In this document: positions 51,071 to 59,207 of the stretch, in pieces
Layout of the letters: every line of letters begins with the position of its first letter
Position numbering within the stretch: the first letter of the stretch is position 1
Assembly (NCBI GenBank): GCA_031414805.1
Contig: JANOQJ010000068.1
Coordinates: 14,336 to 78,335 of the forward strand
Origin: JAAFIW01 sp031414805
Lineage (GTDB): Bacteria; Pseudomonadota; Gammaproteobacteria; Burkholderiales; Burkholderiaceae_C
Direction of reading: 5' to 3'
DNA: 64,000 nucleotides
The notes under the pieces: generated by a model
The model's input: the letters and a program-made list of their open reading frames with translations, nothing else
Told to the model about the DNA's origin: nothing
Database searches by the model: none
Program-made: the position numbers and the translations under genes

Positions 51071-52390
51071 ATGACATATCACCCGGAACCCGCCACTCAC
51101 CAAGGCGCTGTTGAAGCAGCCATCACCTGGTTGTCCTCCTTGCATCGCAAGGGCTGGAACAACGCATTCACGAATTTGCTCAATGAGGTGATTACCGCGC
51201 AGGAGCGGGAAATGCTCACAACCATGGATGCGGCGCTCATCGAGAATGTTCAGATCAACATGAACGAATGGCTGCTGGCCGAGGGAGATATTCATGCCCG
51301 TGGCGGCATGCGGCGCATCAATGACTACGTGCTCAGCCCTTCGGGGCCTCGCCTGAATGCTGCCCAACGCGACTGGCTGCAACAGTTGGGCCAACGACCG
51401 CTGCGCCTGTATGACGTGACAGATGTGGTGCCAGGTCAACAAATGACGCTGTGTGATGCGCTGGACAAAGAAGCAGAACCGATCGTTGTGCGCGAGCGAT
51501 CTGGCACCCAAAATTTGAAGCCAGGCGAGTTGCTGGGTTGCCGCATCCTGCGCGTGGCGGATCATTTTGAATTGTCAGGGTCGGTTTATTTGTTCACGCT
51601 ACTGACGGGGCCGCGAGCGATCGCTCTGGTGCGTCAGCAGCATCAAGCGCTTGGCCAGCAGTTGGATGCGTCCAGAAAAATGGGCTTGCTGATCATGGTC
51701 GAATGGCTACAGCACTGGCTGAAACCCGCACCCATGCCAACGGTGATTGACCACTATTCGGGCGAGCCGATGAAGATGATCACCGACCATTACCGTGTCA
51801 ACGACGAGGTGGCGCTGGCGCGGGCACTGGCCAGCCAGAGCGATGTGCAGGGTAGCCGGCAAGAGGGCTGGTCACGCACCATGAATTGCACGGATGGACA
51901 GTTACGCGCAAGCGTGCATCTGAATCCCGGTAAAAAGGCCGACCAGATCGAACTTTTTTATAGAACGCAACGTTATGCCGACGAGGGGCGGGTGTGGTTT
52001 GAGGCGCTGGTGGGGGCGAGCGCCACCTTCGTCAAGCGACAGGTGCAGGAGACTGCGGATGCGATGGCCCGATCCCACAAGCAAGCCGACAGGGAATCGT
52101 CCAAGAAAGGCAAATCATCGTCTGGATTGCCTCCCGAGTTGGATGCCGCCGCCCTGTCGCAATTAATGACCGAAGTCATCCACAACTTCTATGCCAACTG
52201 GGCCGATGAACCGATTCCCGCGCTGGATCACAAAACACCACGCCAGGCCATCAAAACATCCACCGGCCTGGAGCGAGTGAAGGGCTTGTTGCGTAGCTAC
52301 GAGGCACACGAAGCATCACAGGCAGCGCAGCAGAACCGCACCGAGATTTCGTATGAATTTCTGTGGGCTGCGCTGGGGATAGCGCGATAG
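51071..52390 (+). CDS. Hypothetical protein with a DUF2384-like C-terminal segment
   Basis: I do not recognise most of this 439-residue soluble protein. The C-terminal part NFYANWADEPIPALDHKTPRQAIKTSTGLERVKGLL resembles the toxin-binding segment of Xre/MbcA/ParS-type antitoxins, also found at the end of larger SEC-C-type proteins. The middle has LKPGELLGCRILRVADHFELSGSVYLF. No Cys/His zinc cluster or catalytic motif is evident. It lies between two genes that share a Trp-rich tail and could work with them. Confidence 0.7.
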   Translation: MTYHPEPATHQGAVEAAITWLSSLHRKGWNNAFTNLLNEVITAQEREMLTTMDAALIENVQINMNEWLLAEGDIHARGGMRRINDYVLSPSGPRLNAAQRDWLQQLGQRPLRLYDVTDVVPGQQMTLCDALDKEAEPIVVRERSGTQNLKPGELLGCRILRVADHFELSGSVYLFTLLTGPRAIALVRQQHQALGQQLDASRKMGLLIMVEWLQHWLKPAPMPTVIDHYSGEPMKMITDHYRVNDEVALARALASQSDVQGSRQEGWSRTMNCTDGQLRASVHLNPGKKADQIELFYRTQRYADEGRVWFEALVGASATFVKRQVQETADAMARSHKQADRESSKKGKSSSGLPPELDAAALSQLMTEVIHNFYANWADEPIPALDHKTPRQAIKTSTGLERVKGLLRSYEAHEASQAAQQNRTEISYEFLWAALGIAR

Positions 52391-52422
52391 CTTGTTGCTC
52401 AAGCGCCAAGGGAAATTACGCA

Positions 52423-53031
52423 ATGAACTTGTACTTTGTCAAACCGCACCATGCCGCCGCGTGGGTTCAATGGCTAACGGGTGAAGCGACGGACGACGAA
52501 CTGGCCGAGAAATACCCTGACGTCTTCAACGAAGACGCCCCCACACCCGCCCAACTGGCCGAGATGCAGCGAATGGCCAAGTTTCTGCAATCGCTGGATA
52601 CCCACCTTGAGATCAAGCCATTTGACATCAGCGACGAACCATTCCTGGCGCTTTCGGGCGGCACACGCCTTCCCGACTTAGAAATCTACACCGATCACAT
52701 CTGGATCAACGTACCCGTAACCGCTGCTCACGTGGCCGGCTCGCAGGCCGATGCTCTGGACGCGGCGTTTCGTGCCGACGTGCTGGCCGTCTTTGAACGC
52801 GAGGGCCTGGTCGCCATACACGAAGCCTCCGGTCAAGTCATCACGGCTTCAGGCTTCAGTTTTCGCAGCTATCTGGAAACCGGGGCTGAGGTCAAGACTG
52901 ATTTCGAGCCACACACACCGCCAGAACCCCCGTCATTTTTTTCACCACCGCCTGGTCCAACGGCCCCGCCCGCATTACCCCATTTGTCGCCGGGCGAACA
53001 GGTGCACAAGTGGTGGAAGTTTTGGGCTTGA
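52423..53031 (+). CDS. Hypothetical protein with the same KWWxFWA tail
   Basis: I do not recognise the 202-residue product. It has an N-terminal part of about 150 residues (MNLYFVKPHHAAAWVQWLTGE, with IYTDHIWINVPV later), a proline-rich linker (TPPEPPSFFSPPPGPTAPP) and the tail LSPGEQVHKWWKFWA. The tail matches the DnaK-fragment protein at 50468-50932 in the pattern PGEQ-x2-KWW-x-FWA. AAGGGA precedes ATG 52423. A decayed repeat (ttgctcaagcgcc) lies at 52391-52415. Confidence 0.72.
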   Translation: MNLYFVKPHHAAAWVQWLTGEATDDELAEKYPDVFNEDAPTPAQLAEMQRMAKFLQSLDTHLEIKPFDISDEPFLALSGGTRLPDLEIYTDHIWINVPVTAAHVAGSQADALDAAFRADVLAVFEREGLVAIHEASGQVITASGFSFRSYLETGAEVKTDFEPHTPPEPPSFFSPPPGPTAPPALPHLSPGEQVHKWWKFWA

Positions 53032-53086
53032 AACAGTGTTGCATTTGACTATTGACTCCAGCCTTCTTTTCACAATCAAATCAATC

Positions 53087-53135
53087 TCCAGCCCATGATT
53101 TAACTGCTCAAGCAGCTACAAAATCAGGAGTGATG
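53087..53135 (-). repeat. Dispersed repeat, family A, copy 14
   Basis: It reads ctccagcccatgatttaact, gctcaagcagctacaaaatc, then aggagtgatg. It ends in AGGAG followed by ATG, but that ATG opens only a 24-codon frame; the Fic gene begins about 90 bases further on. Confidence 0.88.
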
Positions 53136-53221
53136 ACACACAAAAAGTCCATCGAGGCGTGGCATCGTGCTTCAGTTAACCTGATTCGACACAATCTGAT
53201 TCTTTGACTTTCACGCCAGCA

Positions 53222-54088
53222 ATGAACCAACCCGCAGCAGACACGGCAGCAGCAGCCTACCCCGAGGCGCTGCCAGAGTGCGCGCAGCAGTTTGCCCAGG
53301 CCAATTCTCTGCAAGCGCAAATCGACACGCTGCAACGCAGCGACGCCTCCCTCTGGGCCACCATCGTCAACCGCCTGCGAACCGACTGGACCTACCACTC
53401 CAACAGCATCGAAGGCAGCACCCTGTCGCGTGGTGAAACCCACTTTTTTTTGTCTGAAGGGCTCACGGTAGAGGGCAAGCCATTCAAGGATTTTGTCGAC
53501 GCCAAAAACCATGCCGAAGCGATTGACCTGCTGTTTGACGTGGTGGCCGACAAACAAGCCATCACCGAAGGCCTCATCAAGGAAATCAACGCGCTGCTGC
53601 TGCGCGGCGTCGAATTCACCCCGGCCAAAAATGCGCTGGGCCAGCGCGTGCGCAAAGCGGCCCACCCCGGGCAGTACAAACGCGAGGCCAACCACGTCGA
53701 ACAAGCTGACGGCACCATTCATTGGTATGTCGACCCGCTGCACGTCACCGATCAGATGCAGGCGCTGGTGGCCTGGGTCAACGAGGCCCTGGGGCGCCTG
53801 CACCCCATCCACATCGCAGCGGTAGCGCACTACAACATGGTGCGCATCCATCCGTTTGACGACGGCAACGGGCGCGGCGCACGCATCCTGATGAACCTGA
53901 TCCTGATGCGCCAGGGCCACTTTCCCGCCGTCATCCGAACCGAAACCAAGCGCCGATACCTGGAAGTCCTTAGCCTGGCCGATCAGGGCGAACTGGCCCC
54001 GTTTGCTGCTTTTGTGGCCGAGGCGGCGATTGCGACCAAGCTGTCGGTGCTCGAAGTATTTGATGGTCGCGCTGCGCAGGCAAGATAG
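53222..54088 (+). CDS. Fic-domain protein (AMP transferase type) with N-terminal inhibitory motif
   Basis: The 288-residue protein has the Fic core HPFDDGNGRGAR (210-221), which transfers AMP or a similar group from a nucleotide to a target hydroxyl. Its inhibitory helix is SNSIEG at residues 60-65, matching the S/T-x3-E-G/N motif placed N-terminal, so it is a class II, self-inhibited Fic protein. A Fic_N-like domain precedes the core and a winged-helix-like tail follows. The start at 53222 is chosen over TTG 53204. No separate antitoxin gene is seen. Its target is unknown. Confidence 0.92.
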   Translation: MNQPAADTAAAAYPEALPECAQQFAQANSLQAQIDTLQRSDASLWATIVNRLRTDWTYHSNSIEGSTLSRGETHFFLSEGLTVEGKPFKDFVDAKNHAEAIDLLFDVVADKQAITEGLIKEINALLLRGVEFTPAKNALGQRVRKAAHPGQYKREANHVEQADGTIHWYVDPLHVTDQMQALVAWVNEALGRLHPIHIAAVAHYNMVRIHPFDDGNGRGARILMNLILMRQGHFPAVIRTETKRRYLEVLSLADQGELAPFAAFVAEAAIATKLSVLEVFDGRAAQAR

Positions 54089-54119
54089 TTCAGCCCGTTT
54101 CGAGGTGCCTCATATAGCT

Positions 54120-54174
54120 TTCAGCCATTTAGCCCAGGATTTGCCTGCTCAAGCAGCTACAAATTCAGGAGTAG
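54120..54174 (-). repeat. Dispersed repeat, family A, copy 15
   Basis: It reads ttcagccatttagcccagga, tttgcctgctcaagcagcta, then caaattcaggagt. It lies between the Fic gene and the nitronate monooxygenase gene. Confidence 0.88.
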
Positions 54175-54289
54175 CTGTGCACACCCCAAACCCTTCACGC
54201 CAGTAACCCAAGCGACTGTTCCGCACAACAATCGGTGCGGATGGTTCCTATCATCGACTCCATACCCCAGCCCGACCCCACAGGAACCC

Positions 54290-55234
54290 ATGACCACCAC
54301 CAACCGCGTTCTCGCCCACACCGGCGCCCGTTACCCCATCGTGCAAGCACCCATGGGCTGGATTGCGCGGGCGCCACTGGCCAGCGCCGTGTCGCGGGCT
54401 GGCGGGTTGGGGGTGATTGAGACATCTTCTGGCGAAACGCAGGCTTGTCAGGGCGAGATTGCCAAGATGACGGCGCTGGGCTTGCCGTTTGGGGTGAACC
54501 TGCCGATCCGCTTTTTGAAGGACGACGCCATGCTGCGCTTTGTCTGCGACAGCGGGGTACGCTTTGTGACCACGTCGGCGGGCAGCCCGGCCAAGTTTGT
54601 CAAGCCGCTGCAAGACGCGGGCATCACCGTCTACCACGCCGTGCCCACGGTGGACGCTGCACTGAAGTGTGTAGATGCGGGCATTGACGGCCTGGTGGTG
54701 GAAGGTGCAGAAGGCGGCGGCTTCAAGAACCCGGAAGAGGTGTCTACCCTGGTGCTGCTGCAGGCCATTCGCGCCCGGGTGGATGTGCCGCTGATTGCGG
54801 CGGGTGGCATTTGCGACGGGCGGGGCATGGCAGCTGCGTTTGCGCTGGGGGCAGAGGGCATTCAAATGGGCTCGCGCTTTGTCAGCAGCGCCGAAAGCCC
54901 GGTGCATGTCAATTACAAAAATGCGATGGTGAACGCCAAAGAAACGGGTACCTGGGTGCTGAACAAAAAGTCCACGCCCTGCATCCGCTCACTCAAGTCG
55001 CAACGCACCCAGGTCATCTACGACGAAGGCCTGATGCCGCCCGACGCGCTGGCGGGCATTCAGCGCCTGTACTTTGACGGCGACATGGAAGCCGCCCCGG
55101 CACTGGCCGGCCAGACGGTGGGGCTGATAGACGAGATCAAAACCGCCCAGCAAATCATTGACGACACAGTGGCGCAGTTTTTTGAGATCACCGCACGGCT
55201 GGGTGGCTTGGCGCAGGCACGATCTTTTGGGTAG
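54290..55234 (+). CDS. Nitronate monooxygenase (2-nitropropane dioxygenase family)
   Basis: The 314-residue TIM-barrel flavoprotein has YPIVQAPMGWIA at the start, GLPFGVNLPI, the VEGAEGGGFKN loop, PLIAAGGICDGRGMAAAFALGAEGIQMGSRF and YKNAMVNAKETGT. It should use FMN and oxygen to oxidise nitronates such as propionate-3-nitronate, or an enoyl substrate. It is convergent with the dioxygenase beta gene, with stops eight bases apart. Confidence 0.9.
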   Translation: MTTTNRVLAHTGARYPIVQAPMGWIARAPLASAVSRAGGLGVIETSSGETQACQGEIAKMTALGLPFGVNLPIRFLKDDAMLRFVCDSGVRFVTTSAGSPAKFVKPLQDAGITVYHAVPTVDAALKCVDAGIDGLVVEGAEGGGFKNPEEVSTLVLLQAIRARVDVPLIAAGGICDGRGMAAAFALGAEGIQMGSRFVSSAESPVHVNYKNAMVNAKETGTWVLNKKSTPCIRSLKSQRTQVIYDEGLMPPDALAGIQRLYFDGDMEAAPALAGQTVGLIDEIKTAQQIIDDTVAQFFEITARLGGLAQARSFG

Positions 55235-55242
55235 TGAACGCG

Positions 55243-55791
55243 TCAGACCGGATAAATCAACGAGTTCAGCACCATCTCGCTGTCATACACACACAGCCTG
55301 CGTTTGAATTTCAGCTCGCCGTCCACCCGCACCAGTTCATCCACCGTGCGTCCCACGTTGTAAACCTCGCTCACCCCACCGCCCGACGCACCCGGCTTGG
55401 TGCGAAACACGGCGTAGTGGGTCTGGCTGTGCACCGTGCCATCCGTCGCTTCACGCACCTGCGCGGGGCTGACGATGTGGCGGGTGTAGTAGGGGCCGTG
55501 GTAGATGGTTTGGGTGATGCCGTAGACGCGGTCTTTCATCATGGCGCGGCTTTCCAGGTCCATCAGCGCTAGCGGCAGTTGGCGCTCGTGGTTTTCGCGG
55601 GCTTGCAAGGTGTAGCGGCCGTCTTCGGTAAAAAAATCGGGCCAGGCGTCAAAACGCTTGTCGTCCAGGGCGGCGGCGTAGGCGGCGTTGAGCTGGTCAA
55701 CTTCAAACTGCAATTGCATTCGCTCCTGTATTGATAGCTGCTTGAGCAGTATCTGCAAGGGCGGATCGGCCTTTTCGTTCATAAACGTCAT
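55243..55791 (-). CDS. Aromatic-ring-hydroxylating dioxygenase beta subunit
   Basis: The product of up to 182 residues has the NTF2-like fold of ring-hydroxylating oxygenase small subunits: QFEVDQLNAAYAAALDDKRFDAWPDFFTEDGRYTL, then DRVYGITQTIYHGPYYTRHIV and a C-terminal KRRLCVYDSEMVLNSLIYPV. It packs with the Rieske alpha subunit. ATG 55791 overlaps the alpha stop by ATGA, but residues 10-24 are encoded by a family A repeat. The repeat ends with CAGGAGCG just before ATG 55719 (MQLQFEVDQL), an equally good start that fits the family length better. Confidence 0.88.
   Translation of the reverse strand: MTFMNEKADPPLQILLKQLSIQERMQLQFEVDQLNAAYAAALDDKRFDAWPDFFTEDGRYTLQARENHERQLPLALMDLESRAMMKDRVYGITQTIYHGPYYTRHIVSPAQVREATDGTVHSQTHYAVFRTKPGASGGGVSEVYNVGRTVDELVRVDGELKFKRRLCVYDSEMVLNSLIYPV
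55722..55781 (+). repeat. Dispersed repeat, family A, copy 16, at the start of the dioxygenase beta gene
   Basis: On the reverse strand it reads aaaggccgatccgcccttgc, agatactgctcaagcagcta, then tcaatacaggag. It encodes ILLKQLSIQER in frame and supplies AGGAG in front of ATG 55719. Confidence 0.9.
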
Positions 55792-57098
55792 ACCGCCATC
55801 ACTTTCTTCCAATACGCATACATGCTGCGAATCAGCGTCTCGGTGACCATGTGCTCGGTCATTTCCGTGCCCGTGCCGCCCAGTTCGCACAGGGTGCTGC
55901 CACCCTCGCCCGCCTGGCGGAAACCGTCCTGGCTGAACTCGATCACCTCGCCATCGTCGGCACTCACAAAGCCCGCCGGGCCAAACAGGTTGGCTTGGCG
56001 CAGACGGCGCTGGGTCATCTCGGGGGTGTCGTCGGCAAAGCCGAAATGCGTCCACACAAAATCAAACTCACCCTCGCCGCGCGGCACGATGTGGCGGGTG
56101 CTCAGCGAATTGACCTGCTGCTGAATGATGAGGCTGGGGAACAGCGTGATCATGGTGACCGTGGGCGTGATGGTCTGGCCCTCGTTGGCAGGGTCGGGAA
56201 TGCTCCACCAGGGCTCGGGTGCCACGTCCAGCAGGCGGGCATCGTTGAGCGCCATGTTGGCTTTGAAACTGGTGACGCCTTCGGTCACGGCGGCGTTGGT
56301 TGCACCATCATTCCGCCTTGAAATCATCACCGCATGCCGCCCCTGCGCGTCCATCACCATGCGGCTTTTCTGGTCGGCCCGCCACAGGCCAAAGGTCACA
56401 AACCAGGTGTGCAGCAGGCCGGGGTGATACGGGTCTTTGATGTTCTCCATCATCAGCTTCCAGTTGCCCGGAATGCGCTGGCGGTTATAGCCCAGCAGGG
56501 TGAGCTGGCGTCCCTTGAAGATGCGGTTGACCCACGGCATCACGTTGGGCCCCAGGTAGTCTTCAATGGATTCGACCGCCTCGCTGTAACTGGCAAACAC
56601 CAGGCCATGCAGCACCGCCACACGCAGCTTTTGCAGGCCATGGTCTTTGATGTCGAAGCCTTCGGGCATACCGCCGTTAACCTCATTGCCGTCTTTCACG
56701 CCGTCTTTGAACGGCAGCCCCGCCAGGTCCCCGTTGAGTTTGTAGGTCCATTGGTGGTAGGGGCAGACAAAGCTGCGGGCGTTGCCGTGCGGCTGCTGGC
56801 AAAAGCGCACGCCCCGGTGTGCGCAGCGGTTTTCAACCACGCGCAGGCCGTGGTCAACACCGCGGTCTTTTGGCGCGACCCGGTCGCGTACCAGAATCAC
56901 CTGGCGCTGGCCGACATGGCTGAGCTTGTAGTCGCCCACATTCGGCACTTCCACCTCCAGGCCCACATAACTCCAGTGCGGGCCATAAAAAATGCTGTCC
57001 AGCTCGCGCTGGTGCAACTGCGCGTCGGTATAGGCCCAAAATGGCACCCGGCTGGAGCCCGGTTGTGTCCAGCGAGACAAGGTTTGGGGTGCGTTCAT
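55788..57098 (-). CDS. Rieske dioxygenase alpha subunit, salicylate 5-hydroxylase (NagG)-like
   Basis: The 436-residue protein has the Rieske iron-sulfur site in CAHRGVRFCQQ...CPYHQWTY and the mononuclear iron ligands in ENIKDPYHPGLLHTW. The flanks (GSSRVPFWAYTDAQL, GLWRADQKSRMVMDA, QQQVNSLSTRHI, FGFADDTPEMTQRRLRQANLFGPAGFVSADDGEV) match NagG/AndAc-type hydroxylases of salicylate or anthranilate as I remember them. With the beta subunit it would hydroxylate an aromatic acid. The ferredoxin and reductase are not in the window. AGGAGA precedes ATG 57098. Confidence 0.88.
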   Translation of the reverse strand: MNAPQTLSRWTQPGSSRVPFWAYTDAQLHQRELDSIFYGPHWSYVGLEVEVPNVGDYKLSHVGQRQVILVRDRVAPKDRGVDHGLRVVENRCAHRGVRFCQQPHGNARSFVCPYHQWTYKLNGDLAGLPFKDGVKDGNEVNGGMPEGFDIKDHGLQKLRVAVLHGLVFASYSEAVESIEDYLGPNVMPWVNRIFKGRQLTLLGYNRQRIPGNWKLMMENIKDPYHPGLLHTWFVTFGLWRADQKSRMVMDAQGRHAVMISRRNDGATNAAVTEGVTSFKANMALNDARLLDVAPEPWWSIPDPANEGQTITPTVTMITLFPSLIIQQQVNSLSTRHIVPRGEGEFDFVWTHFGFADDTPEMTQRRLRQANLFGPAGFVSADDGEVIEFSQDGFRQAGEGGSTLCELGGTGTEMTEHMVTETLIRSMYAYWKKVMAV

Positions 57099-57146
57099 GG
57101 TGTTCTCCTGTGCGCAAGCCGAATCAATTAATTAATACGCATACTT

Positions 57147-58439
57147 ATGATTATGAGCAAAACACCTGTCGTTCTGGCTTCCCTGCTTACCCTGAGTGCC
57201 CTGCAGCAAAGCTGGGCGCAGACCCCCACAAGCCCCAGCGCACCAGCCGCCCCGCAAGCACAAACCTGCCCGGCCCCCGTACCCGCCGACGCCCGCTGCT
57301 ACACCGGCCAGGACAGCGCGGGTGCGTTTTACTGGCTGGCGCTCCCTGCCAACTGGAAAAACGACGTGCTGGTGATGCATGCCCACGGCGGCCCCGATCA
57401 GCCCGGCCCCGCCACCCTGAAGCGCAGCGAAGAAGACCTCAAACGCTGGGCCATCACCGTCAAGCTGGGCTACGCCTGGGCAGGCTCCAGCTACCGGCGC
57501 GGCGGCTACGGCGTGACCATGGCCGCGCAAGACACCGAGCGCCTGCGGCAAATTTTTCTGCAGCACTTTGGCCCGGTGCGCCGCACCCTGCTACATGGGC
57601 AAAGCTACGGCGGCGGCGTGGCGGCCAAGGCGGCCGAGCTGTACGCCACGGTGGACAACAAGCGTGGTCCGTACGACGGCGTGCTGCTGACCAGCGGCGT
57701 GCTGGGCGGCGGTGTGCAGGCCTACAACTTTCGCTACCAACTGCGCACCGTCTACCAACAGGTCTGCAACAACCACCCCAAGCCGGACGAGCCGCAATAT
57801 CCGCTGTGGCAGGGCTTGCCCCTGGATGCCAAACTGACCCGGCCCGAGCTGGCCGCGCGCGTGGACGACTGCACCGGCGTGCGCAAACCCGTCGCCGAGC
57901 GCACGCCCGAGCAACAGGCTCGCCTGGCCACCATCCTGAGCACCGTCAAAATCGCCGAACGCTCGTTGCAAGGTCACCTGAACTGGGCCACCTGGCTGTT
58001 TCAAGACTTGACGCAGCGCCAACTCGGTAACCGCAACCCGTTTGGCCCCGATGCCGACCCGCAGGCGGTGGCGCAATTGAACGAAGACAGCGCACCCACC
58101 GGCAAAGTGAACGTGCCGATCATCACCTTTCACGCCATCAACGACCCCACCGCTTTCGTCGAACTGGAGTCGGTTTATCGCGAAGCCTTGGTTGGGGCAG
58201 GCACACAAGCCTTGCTAGTGCAAACCTTCAGCGACGAGGACGAACACAGCTACCTGAGCGAGCCACAGTACCAGGCTTTGTTTAGTGCCCTGCTGGAGTG
58301 GCTAGACAAAGGCGTCAAACCCACACCGCAATCGATTGCCCAGCGCTGCAAGCCCTTGGAAGCGGCTTACGGACAACCCTGCCGGTTTCAGCCGGATTAC
58401 GCGCCGCAGAGCTTGAGCCAGCGCATGAAATCGCCCTGA
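57147..58439 (+). CDS. Secreted alpha/beta hydrolase
   Basis: The 430-residue protein has a signal peptide (VVLASLLTLSALQQSWA) and an alpha/beta hydrolase fold with the nucleophile Ser in LLHGQSYGGG, an acid in HAINDPTAFVE and the His of DEDEHSYL. It lies divergent from the Rieske oxygenase genes, 48 bases apart, so the two may share control; an esterase that frees an aromatic acid for the oxygenase is a plausible but unproven link. Cys residues in the mature part suggest a periplasmic or secreted enzyme. ATG 57153 is an alternative start. Confidence 0.8.
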   Translation: MIMSKTPVVLASLLTLSALQQSWAQTPTSPSAPAAPQAQTCPAPVPADARCYTGQDSAGAFYWLALPANWKNDVLVMHAHGGPDQPGPATLKRSEEDLKRWAITVKLGYAWAGSSYRRGGYGVTMAAQDTERLRQIFLQHFGPVRRTLLHGQSYGGGVAAKAAELYATVDNKRGPYDGVLLTSGVLGGGVQAYNFRYQLRTVYQQVCNNHPKPDEPQYPLWQGLPLDAKLTRPELAARVDDCTGVRKPVAERTPEQQARLATILSTVKIAERSLQGHLNWATWLFQDLTQRQLGNRNPFGPDADPQAVAQLNEDSAPTGKVNVPIITFHAINDPTAFVELESVYREALVGAGTQALLVQTFSDEDEHSYLSEPQYQALFSALLEWLDKGVKPTPQSIAQRCKPLEAAYGQPCRFQPDYAPQSLSQRMKSP

Positions 58440-58454
58440 GTCATCACTCGTTTT

Positions 58455-58519
58455 TTGCTATAAATAAAGGAGCTGCTTGAGCAGTATTGACAAGGGCTAG
58501 CGTACCTTTAGACCTGATT
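58455..58519 (+). repeat. Dispersed repeat, family A, copy 17
   Basis: It reads ttgctataaataaaggagct, gcttgagcagtattgacaag, then ggctagcgtacctttagacctga. It follows the hydrolase stop. Confidence 0.88.
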
Positions 58520-58547
58520 AGCTAGATACCTCGGACGTCTGCAAACC

Positions 58548-58646
58548 CGTCATTCCCGCGAAAGCGGGAATCCACCGCTGCAACGCTCCCAAGCGTGTCT
58601 TCCGCGTGATGCTCGCGCCTGGATTCCCGCCTGCGCGGGAATGACG
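58548..58646. repeat. Family C inverted repeat, copy 3
   Basis: It starts cgtcattcccgcgaaagcgg and ends ccgcctgcgcgggaatgacg, inverted copies, with gaatccac/ctggattc just inside. It lies between the hydrolase gene and the remnant at 58678. Confidence 0.9.
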
Positions 58647-58677
58647 CCGCAGGCCTGTATCCAATCAACCCTTTTGC

Positions 58678-58860
58678 CTAATACTGGAACTTCAACCCGA
58701 CCGTCACCTGCGATTGCCCATCGGTATGCCCGAGGGTGTCCTTCAGCAGAATGGTTTTGCTCTGCTGGGTGCGGGCATCCACCTGAAAAGTAGACACGTA
58801 GGATTTACGCAATCTGGCATCCACGGAGAAACCCGGCGGCCACCTCCCGTCCGAACCGCT
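58678..58860 (-). pseudogene. C-terminal remnant of an outer-membrane beta-barrel protein
   Basis: The reverse-strand frame ends in TLGHTDGQSQVTVGLKFQY and a TAG. It has alternating beta-strand character and the C-terminal aromatic residue typical of outer-membrane barrels. Upstream (about 58870 on) the similarity stops where the CsoR-type gene's control region begins, and no start with signal peptide is found, so only about 60 residues survive. This is a judgement from pattern, not from a match. Confidence 0.45.
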
Positions 58861-58868
58861 TACTCGTG

Positions 58869-58887
58869 TATCCTCCCCGGCAGGATA
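58869..58887. promoter_or_regulatory. Candidate operator of the CsoR/RcnR-type repressor
   Basis: TATCCT-ccccggc-AGGATA is a perfect inverted repeat with a C/G tract in its centre, the form of site bound by CsoR/RcnR-family repressors. It overlaps the ribosome binding site (AGGAT) of the repressor gene that starts at 58894, so binding would block the operon. Confidence 0.55.
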
Positions 58888-58893
58888 TTTTTT

Positions 58894-59172
58894 ATGATTT
58901 CTACCCATATCCATCAGACTCATCCACAGGTTCTCAATAGGCTCAAGCGGGCCGATGGGCATCTGCACAACGTGCTGGCAATGATCAACGCGGGCAAGCC
59001 TTGTCTGGAAATCGCACAGCAACTGCATGCGGTGGAAAAAGCCATTGCTGCTGCGAAAAAGGCCTTGATTCATGATCACCTGGACCACTGCCTGGAAAAT
59101 GCGGTGGGAACGCAACCGGCAGACAGCCGCGCGGCGGTTTCCGAGTTCAAAGACATCACCAAATACCTGTGA
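58894..59172 (+). CDS. Metal-sensing repressor, CsoR/RcnR family
   Basis: The 92-residue all-helical protein has the DUF156 pattern: HPQVLNRLKRADGHLHNVLAMINAGKPCLEIAQQLHAVEKAI, then LIHDHLDHCLENAVG. The Cys of KPCLE and the His residues near HDHLDHC are in the places that bind metal in this family. The extra N-terminal His residues (THIHQTH) suggest a Ni/Co-type (RcnR-like) site rather than copper. It leads the RND efflux operon and overlaps the next gene by GTGA. Confidence 0.9.
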   Translation: MISTHIHQTHPQVLNRLKRADGHLHNVLAMINAGKPCLEIAQQLHAVEKAIAAAKKALIHDHLDHCLENAVGTQPADSRAAVSEFKDITKYL

Positions 59173-59207
59173 CTGCGCTAATTCTTCCAAGCCTCCACGC
59201 CACGCCC

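Noticed and set aside
53133..53207. A 24-codon gene after the repeat (MTHKKSIEAWHRASV)
   Set aside because: It has a good AGGAG-ATG start, but this comes from the repeat; the peptide has no recognisable feature, so it is not called.
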